A stretch of DNA of 64,000 nt from JAUYQR01 sp963822435 (GCA_963822435.1 CAWGHN010000006.1:62001-126000), one strand, 5' to 3'; shown: positions 33,231 to 42,674, counted from the stretch's first letter. Notes: generated by a model not told the origin, from the letters alone. Made by a program: numbers and translations.

Positions 33231-35092
33231 CACACGCCCCGCCGCTGGCCCGAGCGTCCGGCTTCAACCTCGGCGTGCTTGTCGCGCACGGTGGCTGTGG
33301 CCGAAACTTCAGCCGTCCCGATTTCCCACCATGCGTGGCCCTGCGTCGTCCAGCCTTCGTAGGGATCAACCTGCATCACGATCACGCTGGTCTTGGCCGC
33401 AGCCTTGGCGCGCTTGAACGCTTCGGCCAGCGCGGCCGGGTTCGCCACGGTTTCGGCATGTGCCCCCATCGCGCGGGCGTGGGCTTCGAAATCCACCGCG
33501 AACGGCTCCGCCACCGTCGGGCAATCGGCGATCAGATTGTTGAAGCTGGCCTGCCCGGTGTTGTTCTGCAGCTTGTTGATCACCGCAAACCCGCCGTTAT
33601 CCAGCACCAGCACGATCAGCTTCTTGCCCGTCAGCACCGAGGAATAGATGTCGGAGTTCATCAACAGGTAACTGCCGTCGCCGACGAACACGATGGTATC
33701 CCGCTCTGCCTCCTGTTCGCTTTGCGCAATCCGCGCGCCCCAGCCGCCGGCGATTTCATACCCCATGCAGGAAAAGCCGAACTCCACGTCCACCGTGCCG
33801 ACGCCCAGCGTGCGCCAGTTGGCGGTAACCTCGGCAGGCAGGCCGCCCGCGGCGGTCACCACCCGGTCGCACGGATGACAAAGCGCGTTCACCACGCCGA
33901 TCGCCTGGGCATAGGAGTTGGGCCGGTTGCCATGCGCCACGTTGCCCGCAACGTAAGTGTCCCACGCCTTGCGTTCGGCTTGTGCGCGGGCGGTCCAGTC
34001 GGCGGCCGCGTGGTGTCCGCCCAAGCCAGCCCCCAGCGCAACAAGCCCCAGCTTTGCATCCCCCACCACGGCCAGCGACTGATGCTTGGCCGCATCATGC
34101 CGCCCGGCGTTCAGCCCGATCAGGCGGGCATCGGGCGCGAACACCGTCCACGACCCGGTGGTGAAATCCTGCAGCCGCGTGCCGACGGCCAGCACCACAT
34201 CCGCCGCCCCCGCGATGGTGTTGGCGCTGTCCGATCCGGTCACGCCGAGGGGGCCGATGTTTAACGGATGGTCGGCCAGCAGGTTCGCCCGCCCCGCGAT
34301 GGTCTCGACCACGGGAATCCCGTGCGCCTCGGCAAAGACCGTCAACTCTGCCACCGCGCCGGAATACTGCACCCCGCCGCCCGCCACGATCACCGGGCGC
34401 TTGGCAGCGCGCAAGAGCGCCACCGCTTCGGCGATTTCCTGCGTGTCGGGGGCTTGCCTGCGGATGCGGTGCACCCGCCGGGCAAAAAACGCGGTCGGGT
34501 AATCATATGCCCAGCCTTGCAAATCCTGTGGCAGACCCAGGAAGGCCGGCCCGCAATCGGCGGGATCGAGCATGGTGGCCAGTGCAGCGGGCAGCGATTG
34601 CAAGATCTGCGCCGGGTGGGTGATCCGGTCCCAATAGCGGCTGACGGCCTTGAACGCGTCGTTCACGCCGATGGTCGGGTTGCCGAAATGCTCCAGTTGC
34701 TGAAGCACCGGGTCGGGCAGGCGGGTCAGGAAGGTGTCGCCGCACAGCATCAGCATCGGCAGGCGGTTGGCATGGGCCAGCGCCGCCGCTGTGAGCAGGT
34801 TCGCCGTCCCCGGCCCGGCGCTGGCGGTGCAGAACATGAACCGGCGGCGCAGGTGATACTTGGCGTAGGCCGCCGCCGCAAAGCCCATGCTTTGTTCGTT
34901 CTGCCCGCGGTAAAGGGGCATCTCGGCCTGCACCGGATACAGCGCCTCGCCCAGACACGGCACGTTGCCGTGGCCGAAAATCCCGAAGCCGCCGCCGCAG
35001 ATCCGCGTTTCGACCCCGTCGATCTCGATGAACTGGTTCATCAGCCAGCGCACGATTGCCTGGGCCACGGTCAGCCGGATGCTGTCGCTCAT
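33230..35092 (-). CDS. iolD: 3D-(3,5/4)-trihydroxycyclohexane-1,2-dione hydrolase
   Basis: Thiamine-diphosphate enzyme that opens the inositol ring product to 5-deoxy-glucuronate, 620 residues. N-terminal Pyr domain with AEMPLYRGQNEQSMGFAAAA (catalytic Glu), a central domain around GVTGSDSANTIAGAADVVLAVG, and a C-terminal PP domain with the ThDP motif GDGSYLLMNSDIYSSVL. First gene of the leftward iol operon; ATG 35092 is preceded by GAGGAAAGA. The shared control region with the divergent oxidoreductase holds a perfect palindrome. Confidence 0.94.
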   Translation of the reverse strand: MSDSIRLTVAQAIVRWLMNQFIEIDGVETRICGGGFGIFGHGNVPCLGEALYPVQAEMPLYRGQNEQSMGFAAAAYAKYHLRRRFMFCTASAGPGTANLLTAAALAHANRLPMLMLCGDTFLTRLPDPVLQQLEHFGNPTIGVNDAFKAVSRYWDRITHPAQILQSLPAALATMLDPADCGPAFLGLPQDLQGWAYDYPTAFFARRVHRIRRQAPDTQEIAEAVALLRAAKRPVIVAGGGVQYSGAVAELTVFAEAHGIPVVETIAGRANLLADHPLNIGPLGVTGSDSANTIAGAADVVLAVGTRLQDFTTGSWTVFAPDARLIGLNAGRHDAAKHQSLAVVGDAKLGLVALGAGLGGHHAAADWTARAQAERKAWDTYVAGNVAHGNRPNSYAQAIGVVNALCHPCDRVVTAAGGLPAEVTANWRTLGVGTVDVEFGFSCMGYEIAGGWGARIAQSEQEAERDTIVFVGDGSYLLMNSDIYSSVLTGKKLIVLVLDNGGFAVINKLQNNTGQASFNNLIADCPTVAEPFAVDFEAHARAMGAHAETVANPAALAEAFKRAKAAAKTSVIVMQVDPYEGWTTQGHAWWEIGTAEVSATATVRDKHAEVEAGRSGQRRGV

Positions 35093-35156
35093 TCTTTCCT
35101 CGTTCTCGACTGCCCGCAAAGGCACTTGCGCGCTATGTTGAGTGAGGATACATCTT

Positions 35157-35172
35157 TTGCAACCGGTTGCAA
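35157..35172. promoter_or_regulatory. Perfect 16-bp palindrome, probable LacI-family operator
   Basis: TTGCAACCGGTTGCAA is fully palindromic with the central CG usual for LacI-family operators. It lies between the divergent iolD and oxidoreductase starts, 64 bases from iolD and 26 bases from the GTG of the other gene. The LacI-type gene at 38357-39352 is the natural candidate to bind it. Confidence 0.7.
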
Positions 35173-35198
35173 TACCGGCATCGGGAGGAGTTTCAGGC

Positions 35199-36314
35199 GT
35201 GACCGAGATCGGGATCGGACTTGTCGGGGGCGGCTACATGGGCAAGGCCCACGCGGTCGCCTATGCGGCCGTTGCTGCGGTGTTCGACACCCCGCTTCGC
35301 CCCCGGCTGGAACTGATCGCCGCCTCCAGCCCCGCCTCGGCAGAAAGCTATCGTCGCGCTTATGGCTTTGCCCGCGCCGCCCGAGATTGGCGGGAACTGG
35401 TGGCCGACCCGCAGGTTCAGGCCGTGGTCATCGCCTCGCCGCAATCCACCCACCGCGCGATTGCCGAAGCGGCCTTTGCCGCCGGCAAGCCGGTGTTCTG
35501 CGAAAAGCCGCTGGGCGCCTCGCTGGACGATGCGCTGGCCATGACCAAGGCGGCCGAAGCGTCCGGCCTGCCGAACATGATCGGCTTCAACTACGTCCGC
35601 ACCCCGGCCACGCAGTTTGTCATCCAGCTTCTTGCCGAAGGTGCCATTGGCGACCTGACATGGTTTCGCGGAGAACATACCGAGGATTTTCTGGCCGACC
35701 CGTCGTTGCCCGCCACATGGCGCACCTCGGGCCGCGCCAACGGCTGCATGGGCGATCTTGCGCCGCATCCGATCAACTGCCTCTTGGCGCTGATGGGGCC
35801 GGTCGCCGAACTTTCCGCCCGGATCGAGACCGTCCACGCCACCCGTCCCGGCCCGAACGGCCCCGCTCCGGTGGACAATGACGATCAGGCGCAACTGATG
35901 CTGCGCTTTGCCAGCGGAGTGATGGGGCACCTGTTCGTCAGCCGCGTCGCGACCGGGCGCAAGATGGGTTACGCCTACGAGATCCACGGCACCAAGGGCG
36001 CGATCCGCTTTGACCAGGAAGATCAGAACGCCGTCCACCTCTACCGCGCCGAAGGGCCAGAGGCGACGCGCGGCTTTACCCGCATCCTGACCGGCCCCGC
36101 CCACCCGAACTACGCCGCCTTCTGCCAAGGCCCGGGCCACGGCACCGGCTATCAAGACCAGATCATCATCGAAGCGCGGGATTTCCTGCACGCCATCGCC
36201 AGCGGCAAACCGGTCTGGCCTACGTTCCGCGACGGTCTGGCCGTTTCCCGGATCATCGACACCGCCTTCAAGGCATCCGACGACGGCCGCTGGCACGCCG
36301 TTCCGCAAACATGA
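35199..36314 (+). CDS. Gfo/Idh/MocA oxidoreductase (inositol dehydrogenase-like)
   Basis: 371-residue NAD(P)-dependent dehydrogenase. Rossmann motif GLVGGGYMGKAHA, the conserved CEKPLG strand-end lysine and the active-site MGDLAPHPINCLLAL (Asp/His pair) are visible. In this operon it most likely interconverts an inositol isomer and its ketone. GTG 35199 is chosen because GGGAGGAG stands 8 bases upstream; the earlier in-frame start would run through the operator palindrome. IolE follows 7 bases later. Confidence 0.88.
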   Translation: MTEIGIGLVGGGYMGKAHAVAYAAVAAVFDTPLRPRLELIAASSPASAESYRRAYGFARAARDWRELVADPQVQAVVIASPQSTHRAIAEAAFAAGKPVFCEKPLGASLDDALAMTKAAEASGLPNMIGFNYVRTPATQFVIQLLAEGAIGDLTWFRGEHTEDFLADPSLPATWRTSGRANGCMGDLAPHPINCLLALMGPVAELSARIETVHATRPGPNGPAPVDNDDQAQLMLRFASGVMGHLFVSRVATGRKMGYAYEIHGTKGAIRFDQEDQNAVHLYRAEGPEATRGFTRILTGPAHPNYAAFCQGPGHGTGYQDQIIIEARDFLHAIASGKPVWPTFRDGLAVSRIIDTAFKASDDGRWHAVPQT

Positions 36315-36321
36315 GGACCAC

Positions 36322-37215
36322 ATGACCATCCGTATCGGCAACGCGCCCTGCTCCTGGGGCGTGGAATTCGCAGACGACCCGCGCAACCCCTCATGGCGTC
36401 AGGTGCTGAGGGAATGCGCCGATGCGGGCTACCGCGGCATCGAGCTTGGTCCCATCGGCTTCATGCCGGAAGACCCGGGCGTGCTGGGCGAGGCGCTGTC
36501 CGAAAACGGGCTGGAACTGATCGGCGGCGTCGTGTTCCGCCCGTTCCACGACCCTGCGAAATGGGACGAGGTCTGGGATGCGTCGGTGCGCACCTGCAAG
36601 GCGTTGACCGCGCATGGCGCGAAGCATCTGGTGCTGATCGACAGCATCTCGCCCCGCCGCGCGCCAACCGCTGGCCGGGCCGATGCCGCCGAACAGATGG
36701 ACGCCGCCGAATGGGCCGCCTTTCGCGACCGTATCGCGGCGGTCGCCAAACTCGGGGCCGAGGACTACGGCCTCACCGTCGGAATCCACGCCCATGCCGC
36801 CGGGTTCATCGATTTTGAACCCGAGCTTGAGCGTCTGCTTGACGAAGTCGACGACAAGATCCTGAAGATCTGCTTCGACACCGGCCACCATTCCTATGCG
36901 GGTTTTGACCCCGTGGCCTTCATGCGCCGCCACATCGACCGCATCTCCTACATGCACTTCAAGGACATCGACCCCGTGGTGAAGGCCCGCGCCATCGCCA
37001 ACAGCACCGGATTTTACGATGCCTGCGGTCAAGGCATCTTCTGCAACCTTGGCAAGGGTGACGTGGATTTCCCCGCCGTCCGCCAGATCCTGCTGGATGC
37101 AGGCTTCGAAGGCTGGTGCACCGTCGAACAGGACTGCGACCCGACGCTTGACGTCCGTCCGAAAGACGATGCACAGGCGAACCGCGAATACCTTGAATCC
37201 ATCGGCTTCAACTGA
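36322..37215 (+). CDS. iolE: Inosose dehydratase (IolE family)
   Basis: 297-residue TIM-barrel protein of the xylose isomerase-like/AP-endonuclease-2 family. It dehydrates 2-keto-myo-inositol to the trihydroxycyclohexane dione used by IolD. IolE hallmarks are NAPCSWGVEF, GIELGPIGFMP, the metal ligands in HAHAAGF, CFDTGHHSYAGFDP and HFKDIDP, and the end WCTVEQDCDPT. ATG 36322 follows ATGAGGACCAC. It sits between two Gfo/Idh/MocA genes, consistent with sequential oxidation and dehydration of inositols. Confidence 0.92.
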   Translation: MTIRIGNAPCSWGVEFADDPRNPSWRQVLRECADAGYRGIELGPIGFMPEDPGVLGEALSENGLELIGGVVFRPFHDPAKWDEVWDASVRTCKALTAHGAKHLVLIDSISPRRAPTAGRADAAEQMDAAEWAAFRDRIAAVAKLGAEDYGLTVGIHAHAAGFIDFEPELERLLDEVDDKILKICFDTGHHSYAGFDPVAFMRRHIDRISYMHFKDIDPVVKARAIANSTGFYDACGQGIFCNLGKGDVDFPAVRQILLDAGFEGWCTVEQDCDPTLDVRPKDDAQANREYLESIGFN

Positions 37216-37226
37216 GGACCATCAGC

Positions 37227-38360
37227 ATGGCACAACTGAAATGGGGCATGATCGGCGGCGGCGAAGGCAGCCAGATCGGCCCGGCACACCGGCTTGGCGC
37301 GCTGGCTGACGGTCACTTCACACTCGCCGCTGGCGCATTGGATCATCGCCCCGATGTGGGCCGCGAGTATGCGCAGCGGCTCGGCGTCGCGGCGGACCGC
37401 GCCTATGGCGACTGGACGGAAATGCTGGCCGGTGAACGCACCCGCCCCGACCGGGTGGACCTCGTGACTGTCGCCACCCCGAACTCCACCCATTTCCAGA
37501 TCACGAAGGCCTTTCTGGAAGCCGGCTTCAACGTGCTGTGCGAAAAGCCGATGACGGTGACGGTAGAGGAGGGCGAAGAGATCGTCCGCATTGCCGCAAA
37601 GACCGGCAAGATCTGCGCGGTCAACTACTGCTACTCCGCCTACCCGATGGTGCGGCAAGCCCGCGCGATGGTGCGCAATGGCGATATCGGCAAGGTGCGG
37701 CTGGTGGTGACGAACTTCAGCCACGGCCACCACGGCGACGCGGCGGATGCCGACAACCCGCGCGTGCGCTGGCGCTATGACCCGGCGATGGCGGGCGTGT
37801 CGGGCCAGTTCGCCGACTGCGGCATCCACGCGCTGCACATGGCCAGCTTCATCTGCGACGACGAGGTGGAAAAGCTCTCCGCCGATTTCGCCTCGACCAT
37901 TTCCAGCCGGGTGCTGGAGGACGACGCGATGGTCAACTTTCGCATGACCAAGGGCACAGTCGGCCGGCTTTGGACCTCGTCAGTGGCCATCGGGCGGCAG
38001 CACGGCTTCGACATTCAGGTGTTCGGCGAAACCGGCGGTTTCCGCTGGGCGTCGGAACAACCGAACCAGTTGATCTACACGCCCGTCGGTGGGCGCACGC
38101 AGATCATGGAAAAGGGCGAGAGCGGGCTTTACGACGACGCCAAGCGCCTGAGCCGCGTTGCCATCGCGCACCCCGAGGGCTTCCCGCTGGCCGTGGCAAA
38201 CATCTACTGCGACCTTGCCGACGCGATCCGTGGCACACCGCGCGACGGCCTTCCAACGGCGGCAAGCGGAGTGCGGTCGATGGCGGCGGTGCATACGGCG
38301 GTTGCCTCGGCCAAGGCCGGCGGCACCTGGATGGACGCGCGTCCGCCGATGTTCCGCTAG
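37227..38360 (+). CDS. Gfo/Idh/MocA oxidoreductase, second copy in iol locus
   Basis: 377-residue dehydrogenase, not a recent duplicate of the one at 35199. Rossmann segment MIGGGEGSQIGPAHR has a Gly-Glu-Gly-Ser variation, CEKPMTVTVEEG marks the lysine, and YDPAMAGVSGQFADCGIHALHMASF holds the Asp-Cys-Gly-x-His catalytic box. GGEGSQIGPAHR is shared with scyllo-inositol/UDP-sugar-like members, so it may handle a different inositol isomer. GAGGACC precedes ATG 37227. Its end overlaps the convergent LacI gene. Confidence 0.86.
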   Translation: MAQLKWGMIGGGEGSQIGPAHRLGALADGHFTLAAGALDHRPDVGREYAQRLGVAADRAYGDWTEMLAGERTRPDRVDLVTVATPNSTHFQITKAFLEAGFNVLCEKPMTVTVEEGEEIVRIAAKTGKICAVNYCYSAYPMVRQARAMVRNGDIGKVRLVVTNFSHGHHGDAADADNPRVRWRYDPAMAGVSGQFADCGIHALHMASFICDDEVEKLSADFASTISSRVLEDDAMVNFRMTKGTVGRLWTSSVAIGRQHGFDIQVFGETGGFRWASEQPNQLIYTPVGGRTQIMEKGESGLYDDAKRLSRVAIAHPEGFPLAVANIYCDLADAIRGTPRDGLPTAASGVRSMAAVHTAVASAKAGGTWMDARPPMFR

Positions 38361-39352
38361 GGCATCGCGCGCAGCGTCCGCCGTTCGACGACGTGGCAAT
38401 CGAACAGCCGGACCGCCGCAGGGCGGTCCGGTTCTTCAATGGTTGCGACAACCAGGTCGATCGCCGCTTCGATGATCTGCGCCACCGGCTGATGGATCGT
38501 GGTCAGCCCGATGTTCTGCCAGCGCGACATTTCCATGTCGTTCAGACCGATCAGCCCGATGTCGCCCGGCACCGATAGCCCGGCATCGACGATGGCGCTC
38601 AGCGCCCCCACGGCCAGAAGATCGTCGCCACAGAAATACGCCTCTTGTGGAGCGGCCAGCAGCCGCTGCATTTCCGCGCGCCCCGCGTCAAAGGTGTAGG
38701 CATCGGCATATGACACCCGGACGCTCAGGCCGCCGTGTCCGCGGATCGCATCCAGAAACCCGGTCGCCCGGTCCTGGGTCGAGGTCGCCATCGCCGGCCC
38801 GCCCAGAAACCCGACCTTTCGGTAGCCCCTTGCCAGCAGCGCCTCGGCCGCCATCCGGCCGCAAGCCACGTTGTCGATCCCGACCACCGGCACATCGGGC
38901 GCCGCCGACTTGCGCCCAAAGGCATGCACCACCGGCAGCCCGGCAGTCTTGAACGCTTCGGCAAAGCTGGTGGGCAGGGTCGATGATGCCACGATCACCC
39001 CATCGACCGAATATTGCCGCAACATCCTCACCGAGGCCCGCGGGTCCGTCGCCTCGCTGAGGTTGACCAGCAGTGGCCGCAAGCCCCGGTCCTGCAGCCC
39101 CCGCGTGAACAGGTCGAACACCTCAAGGATCAGCGGGTTATGAAAGTTGTTCGCGATCAATCCGATCAGTTTTGTGCGCCCCGTCGTCAGGCTGGAGGCC
39201 AGCGCATTCGGCGCATAGCCCAGTTCGCCCGCGGCCTTTTCGACCTTGGCCCGCGTCTTGGCCGACACCGACGCGCCATCGGTAAACGCCCGCGACACAG
39301 CCGAACGTGACACCCCGGCCCGCGCGGCCACCTCTTTCAGCGTCACCGCCAT
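38357..39352 (-). CDS. LacI-family repressor of the inositol locus (probable)
   Basis: 331-residue regulator. LacI helix-turn-helix and hinge TLKEVAARAGVSRSAVSRAF, then LGYAPNALASSL, and a periplasmic-binding-fold effector domain (TGRTKLIGLIANNFHNP onward). ATG 39352 follows GGGGAAAG; the 12 residues upstream in the open frame are not family-like. It is convergent with the right-hand iol operon. The likely ligand is an inositol or an intermediate and the likely site is the 35157-35172 palindrome; both are inferences from position. Confidence 0.88.
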   Translation of the reverse strand: MAVTLKEVAARAGVSRSAVSRAFTDGASVSAKTRAKVEKAAGELGYAPNALASSLTTGRTKLIGLIANNFHNPLILEVFDLFTRGLQDRGLRPLLVNLSEATDPRASVRMLRQYSVDGVIVASSTLPTSFAEAFKTAGLPVVHAFGRKSAAPDVPVVGIDNVACGRMAAEALLARGYRKVGFLGGPAMATSTQDRATGFLDAIRGHGGLSVRVSYADAYTFDAGRAEMQRLLAAPQEAYFCGDDLLAVGALSAIVDAGLSVPGDIGLIGLNDMEMSRWQNIGLTTIHQPVAQIIEAAIDLVVATIEEPDRPAAVRLFDCHVVERRTLRAMP

Positions 39353-39494
39353 GCTTTCCCCGTGCTCCGCATCGCTCGCACTATACATGCCAGACGGCCT
39401 GATTGAACCTCAAGCGATGCGGGCAGTCAAAATGCCTGGCAGCGGTGACAGTGTCACACCCTGTCGCGCCTGTGCCGTCCGATCAGACCGCGCG

Positions 39495-40193
39495 TCAGCG
39501 CTTGTGCGCCGGGGGCGGGCTGTAGCCGCCAAGGCGCGAGGTACAGATCCCCAGCCGCACCATTGATTCAGCCAGACCCACGGCACAGGTCACGCCGTCA
39601 AGCACCGGCAGGCCGTGTTCCCGCGCCAGCGCATCGGCCAGATCGGCCATTCCGGCACACCCAAGCACGATGGCCTCGGCACGGTCCTCGGCCACGGCAC
39701 GACCGATCTCGGCGCTGATGCGGGCGCAGGCGTCCGATCCGGGATGTTCCAGTTCAAGCACCGCCACTTCCGATGACCGCACCCGCGCACAACGGGCCAT
39801 CAGGCCATAGCGGTGAAGGTTGTGTTCAAGCGCGGGAACAGACCGCCCAAGCGTGGTCACCACGCTGAACTTGTTCGCGATGATCGAGGCATAGTGGTAG
39901 GCGGCCTCTCCGATGCCGATCACCGGCCTTTCCGTCAGGCAGCGCGCCGCATCAAGGCCGGTGTCGTCAAAACAGGCGATGACCACGGCGTCAAAGCCGT
40001 CTGCCGTGCGGATCGTGTCAAGCAGGCCTGCCAGCGACATCGCCTCGTCGTAAAAGCCTTCGATCGAGGCCGGGCCAACGGCCGGGTTGACCGCGACGAT
40101 CTCGGTTCCGGGGCTGGCCACCCGCCGCGCCGCCGCGCCGATCTTGTCGGTCATCGAGGCGGTCGTGTTCGGGTTCACTACCAGAATACGCAT
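39495..40193 (-). CDS. Asp/Glu/hydantoin racemase-family protein
   Basis: 232-residue member of the Asp/Glu racemase superfamily, closest in pattern to hydantoin/allantoin racemases (HyuA): MRILVVNPNTTASMTDKIG start, the two catalytic cysteines in VIACFDDTGLDA and VLGCAGMADLA, and GIGEAAYHYAS. It would invert a 5-substituted hydantoin, allantoin or similar. GGAGGTGA, embedded in the end of livF, is an excellent ribosome site 7 bases before ATG 40193, so it is part of the transporter operon, which suggests the transported compound is its substrate. Confidence 0.85.
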   Translation of the reverse strand: MRILVVNPNTTASMTDKIGAAARRVASPGTEIVAVNPAVGPASIEGFYDEAMSLAGLLDTIRTADGFDAVVIACFDDTGLDAARCLTERPVIGIGEAAYHYASIIANKFSVVTTLGRSVPALEHNLHRYGLMARCARVRSSEVAVLELEHPGSDACARISAEIGRAVAEDRAEAIVLGCAGMADLADALAREHGLPVLDGVTCAVGLAESMVRLGICTSRLGGYSPPPAHKR

Positions 40194-40194
40194 C

Positions 40195-40917
40195 TTAAAG
40201 GTCACCTCCAAGATAGGCGGCCTTGATCCGGTCATCGCCCATCAGGTCTTTCGAATTGCCGGTCAGCACCACCGATCCGGTCGACATGGCGTAGGCCCGG
40301 CTGGAAATCGACAGCGCCATCCGGCTGTTCTGTTCAACCAGCAGCACCGTGACGTTTTCATCGCGGCTGATCGCCACGATGGCGCGGGCAATGTCCTGCA
40401 CCAGCTTCGGCGCGATGCCGAGCGAGGGTTCATCCAGCAACAGAAGCTTCGGCTTTGCCATCAGCGCGCGGCCGATCACCATCATCTGCTGCTCGCCGCC
40501 TGACAGGGTGCTGGCCTGTTGTGAATAGCGTTCCTTCAGGCGCGGAAAGCGGGTCAGGATGCTGTCCAGAGTCGTGGCAATCTCGGCCTTGTCGGTGCGG
40601 GTGAAAGCCCCCATCAGAAGGTTGTCCTTCACCGACATGAACGGGAAAACCCGGCGGCCTTCCGGCACCATCGCGATGCCCTTCTTGACGATGTCGGCGG
40701 CAGATGTGCCATCCAACCGCTCGCCCATGAAGGTGATCGAGCCGGCCTTGATCTTGCGCAGGCCGGTGATCGCCCGAAGGATCGACGATTTTCCCGCGCC
40801 ATTGGCCCCGATCAGCGCGACCGTTTCGCCCTGCTGCAGGGTCAGCGATACGCCCTTCAGCGCATAGACATGGTCGTAATACAGTTCCACATCCTTGAAG
40901 TTCAGCATCTCTGTCAT
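40195..40917 (-). CDS. Branched-chain amino acid/amide ABC transporter ATPase (LivF type)
   Basis: 240-residue ATPase. Walker A GANGAGKSSI, signature TLSGGEQQMMVIGRALM, Walker B LLLLDEPSLGIAPKLV; the EGRRVFPFMSVKDNLLMGA segment is characteristic of LivF. Paired with LivG-like 40921. Two in-frame ATGs (40917, 40908) are possible; the first is 3 bases after the livG stop. Confidence 0.92.
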   Translation of the reverse strand: MTEMLNFKDVELYYDHVYALKGVSLTLQQGETVALIGANGAGKSSILRAITGLRKIKAGSITFMGERLDGTSAADIVKKGIAMVPEGRRVFPFMSVKDNLLMGAFTRTDKAEIATTLDSILTRFPRLKERYSQQASTLSGGEQQMMVIGRALMAKPKLLLLDEPSLGIAPKLVQDIARAIVAISRDENVTVLLVEQNSRMALSISSRAYAMSTGSVVLTGNSKDLMGDDRIKAAYLGGDL

Positions 40918-40920
40918 GGC

Positions 40921-41703
40921 TTACATTCCGATCGCTGCATCTTCGGAACCGAGGTAGGCCTCGATCACCTTCGGATTGGCCTGAATTTCCGCGGGTGTGC
41001 CCTCGGCGATCTTTTCGCCAAAGTTGATCACCACGATCCGGTCGCTGATCTTCATCACCGCCGGCATGTCGTGTTCCACCAGCAGCACCGTCACCCCGCG
41101 TTCGTCGCGCAGACGGCGCACCTGCGTGACCATCTTCATCGTCTCGTCGTGGTTCATGCCGGCGAAGGGTTCGTCCAGCAAAAGCACCTTGGGGTTGGTG
41201 GCAAGGCCGATCGCCATGCCCAGCGCGCGCAAGTGGCCTTGCGGCAGGTTGGACGCCAGTTCGTTGCGGATCGACTGCAGGCCCAGGAAATCGACGATGT
41301 CGTCGGCCGACTGGCCAAACTCGGCCTCATCCGCGCGGGCCTGCCTGGTGCCGAGGAAAAAGCCCAGAAGCGACGCCTTCGAGCGCAGATGATGGGCGAC
41401 AATGATGTTTTCCCGCACCGTCATCGACTTGAAGATGGTGGTTTCCTGAAATGTCCGCACCACCCCCATCCGCGCCACAACGTGAGGGGCAAGATTGCTG
41501 ATCCGTTCGCCGCGAAACAGCACCTCACCCGACGTGGCCGGAACGAAGGACGCGATCAGCTTGAACAGTGTGGATTTGCCCGCCCCGTTCGGGCCGATGA
41601 CGGACAGGATCTCGCCTTCGTTCACGTCAAAGCTGATGTTGTTGTTGGCGGTCAGGCCACCGTATTTCTTGGTGATGGCCTTGATCTGAAGGATCGGGCT
41701 CAT
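40921..41703 (-). CDS. Branched-chain amino acid/amide ABC transporter ATPase (LivG type)
   Basis: 260-residue ATPase. Walker A GPNGAGKSTLF, VRTFQETTIFKSMTVRENI, a somewhat degenerate signature region NLPQGHLRALGMAIGLA in place of the usual LSYGxQR, and Walker B VLLLDEPFAGMN with VEHDMPAVM. The signature change is notable but the rest is regular. ATG 41703 overlaps the livM stop (ATGA). Confidence 0.9.
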   Translation of the reverse strand: MSPILQIKAITKKYGGLTANNNISFDVNEGEILSVIGPNGAGKSTLFKLIASFVPATSGEVLFRGERISNLAPHVVARMGVVRTFQETTIFKSMTVRENIIVAHHLRSKASLLGFFLGTRQARADEAEFGQSADDIVDFLGLQSIRNELASNLPQGHLRALGMAIGLATNPKVLLLDEPFAGMNHDETMKMVTQVRRLRDERGVTVLLVEHDMPAVMKISDRIVVINFGEKIAEGTPAEIQANPKVIEAYLGSEDAAIGM

Positions 41704-42674
41704 TTGCCGCCGCCTTTCCGGTCAAAGAGGCTGAGGATGCCGTTGGGAAGCACCAGCATCAGCGCGATCATCGCGCTGGAGTAGATGAGAAGCTGGTATT
41801 CCTTGGCCACGGACAGCAGGTCCCAGCCGAAGTAGAGCAGGAATGTGCCCAGCATCGGACCGGTCACGAAACCAAGGCCACCGACAAAGCAATACAGCAT
41901 GAAGTTCACGCTGTCGGCGACGGCAAAGGACGATGGGTAGATCGATTGCGAAATCGCCACGAACACCGCGCCCGCAAGCCCGCCGAAAAACGACGAGATG
42001 GCATAGGCCAGCACGCGCAGATAGGCTGTGTTCACCCCGATCGAGGCTGCGAGTTCCTCGTTCTGTTGCAAGCTGCGGCACAGATGGCCAAGGCGGGAAT
42101 TCACGATCCGCCACAGCGCGGCGTAGGTCAGCACCATCAGCGTCACCGCCAGCAGGTAGAAGGCCAGCTTGGGGTTCTCCATCGTTGCGAAATCGGGGAT
42201 GATGGTGATGCCAAACAGCGAAAGCTCGCCGGGCAGCGGGATCGACGTGATCCCCTTGGCACCGTTCGTGAACGGCAGGGCGAGGGCTGTCAGGCGCGTC
42301 ACCTCGGTCAGCACCAGAGTGATCATGGCGAAGTAGACACCGCGCAGCCGCAGGATCGGCAGGCCGATCAGCACCGAAATCGCTGCGCACAGGATGCCGG
42401 CGATGGGCAGGGTGGCCCAGAACGAAAACCCCGCTTGCGTCATCAACACGGCCGAGACATAGCCGCCCATCAGGGCATAGGCACCTTGGCCGATGTTGAT
42501 GCGGCCGATGTAGAACGTCAGCCATACACCTGCCGAGCCGATGGCCAGCAGCGCCACCGAGGTGAGGGTGTAGTAAAGATCCCACCGCCCGCTTGCCGCG
42601 ATCAGAATCGGAACCAGCACGAAGACGGCCAGCAGAAAGGCAGCGGTACCGATGATTTGCTTGTTCATGTCCAT
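41700..42674 (-). CDS. Branched-chain amino acid/amide ABC transporter permease (LivM type)
   Basis: 324-residue permease with about ten hydrophobic segments. LivM motifs: GRINIGQGAYALMGGYVSA and a cytoplasmic loop SLQQNEELAASIGVNTAYLRVLAY that contacts the ATPases. ATG 42674 overlaps the livH stop; ATG 42668 is an alternative. Confidence 0.9.
   Translation of the reverse strand: MDMNKQIIGTAAFLLAVFVLVPILIAASGRWDLYYTLTSVALLAIGSAGVWLTFYIGRINIGQGAYALMGGYVSAVLMTQAGFSFWATLPIAGILCAAISVLIGLPILRLRGVYFAMITLVLTEVTRLTALALPFTNGAKGITSIPLPGELSLFGITIIPDFATMENPKLAFYLLAVTLMVLTYAALWRIVNSRLGHLCRSLQQNEELAASIGVNTAYLRVLAYAISSFFGGLAGAVFVAISQSIYPSSFAVADSVNFMLYCFVGGLGFVTGPMLGTFLLYFGWDLLSVAKEYQLLIYSSAMIALMLVLPNGILSLFDRKGGGK

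Noticed and set aside
34268..35881. 537-codon plus-strand frame over iolD and the dehydrogenase
   Set aside because: It crosses the divergent promoter region and is out of frame with both real genes.
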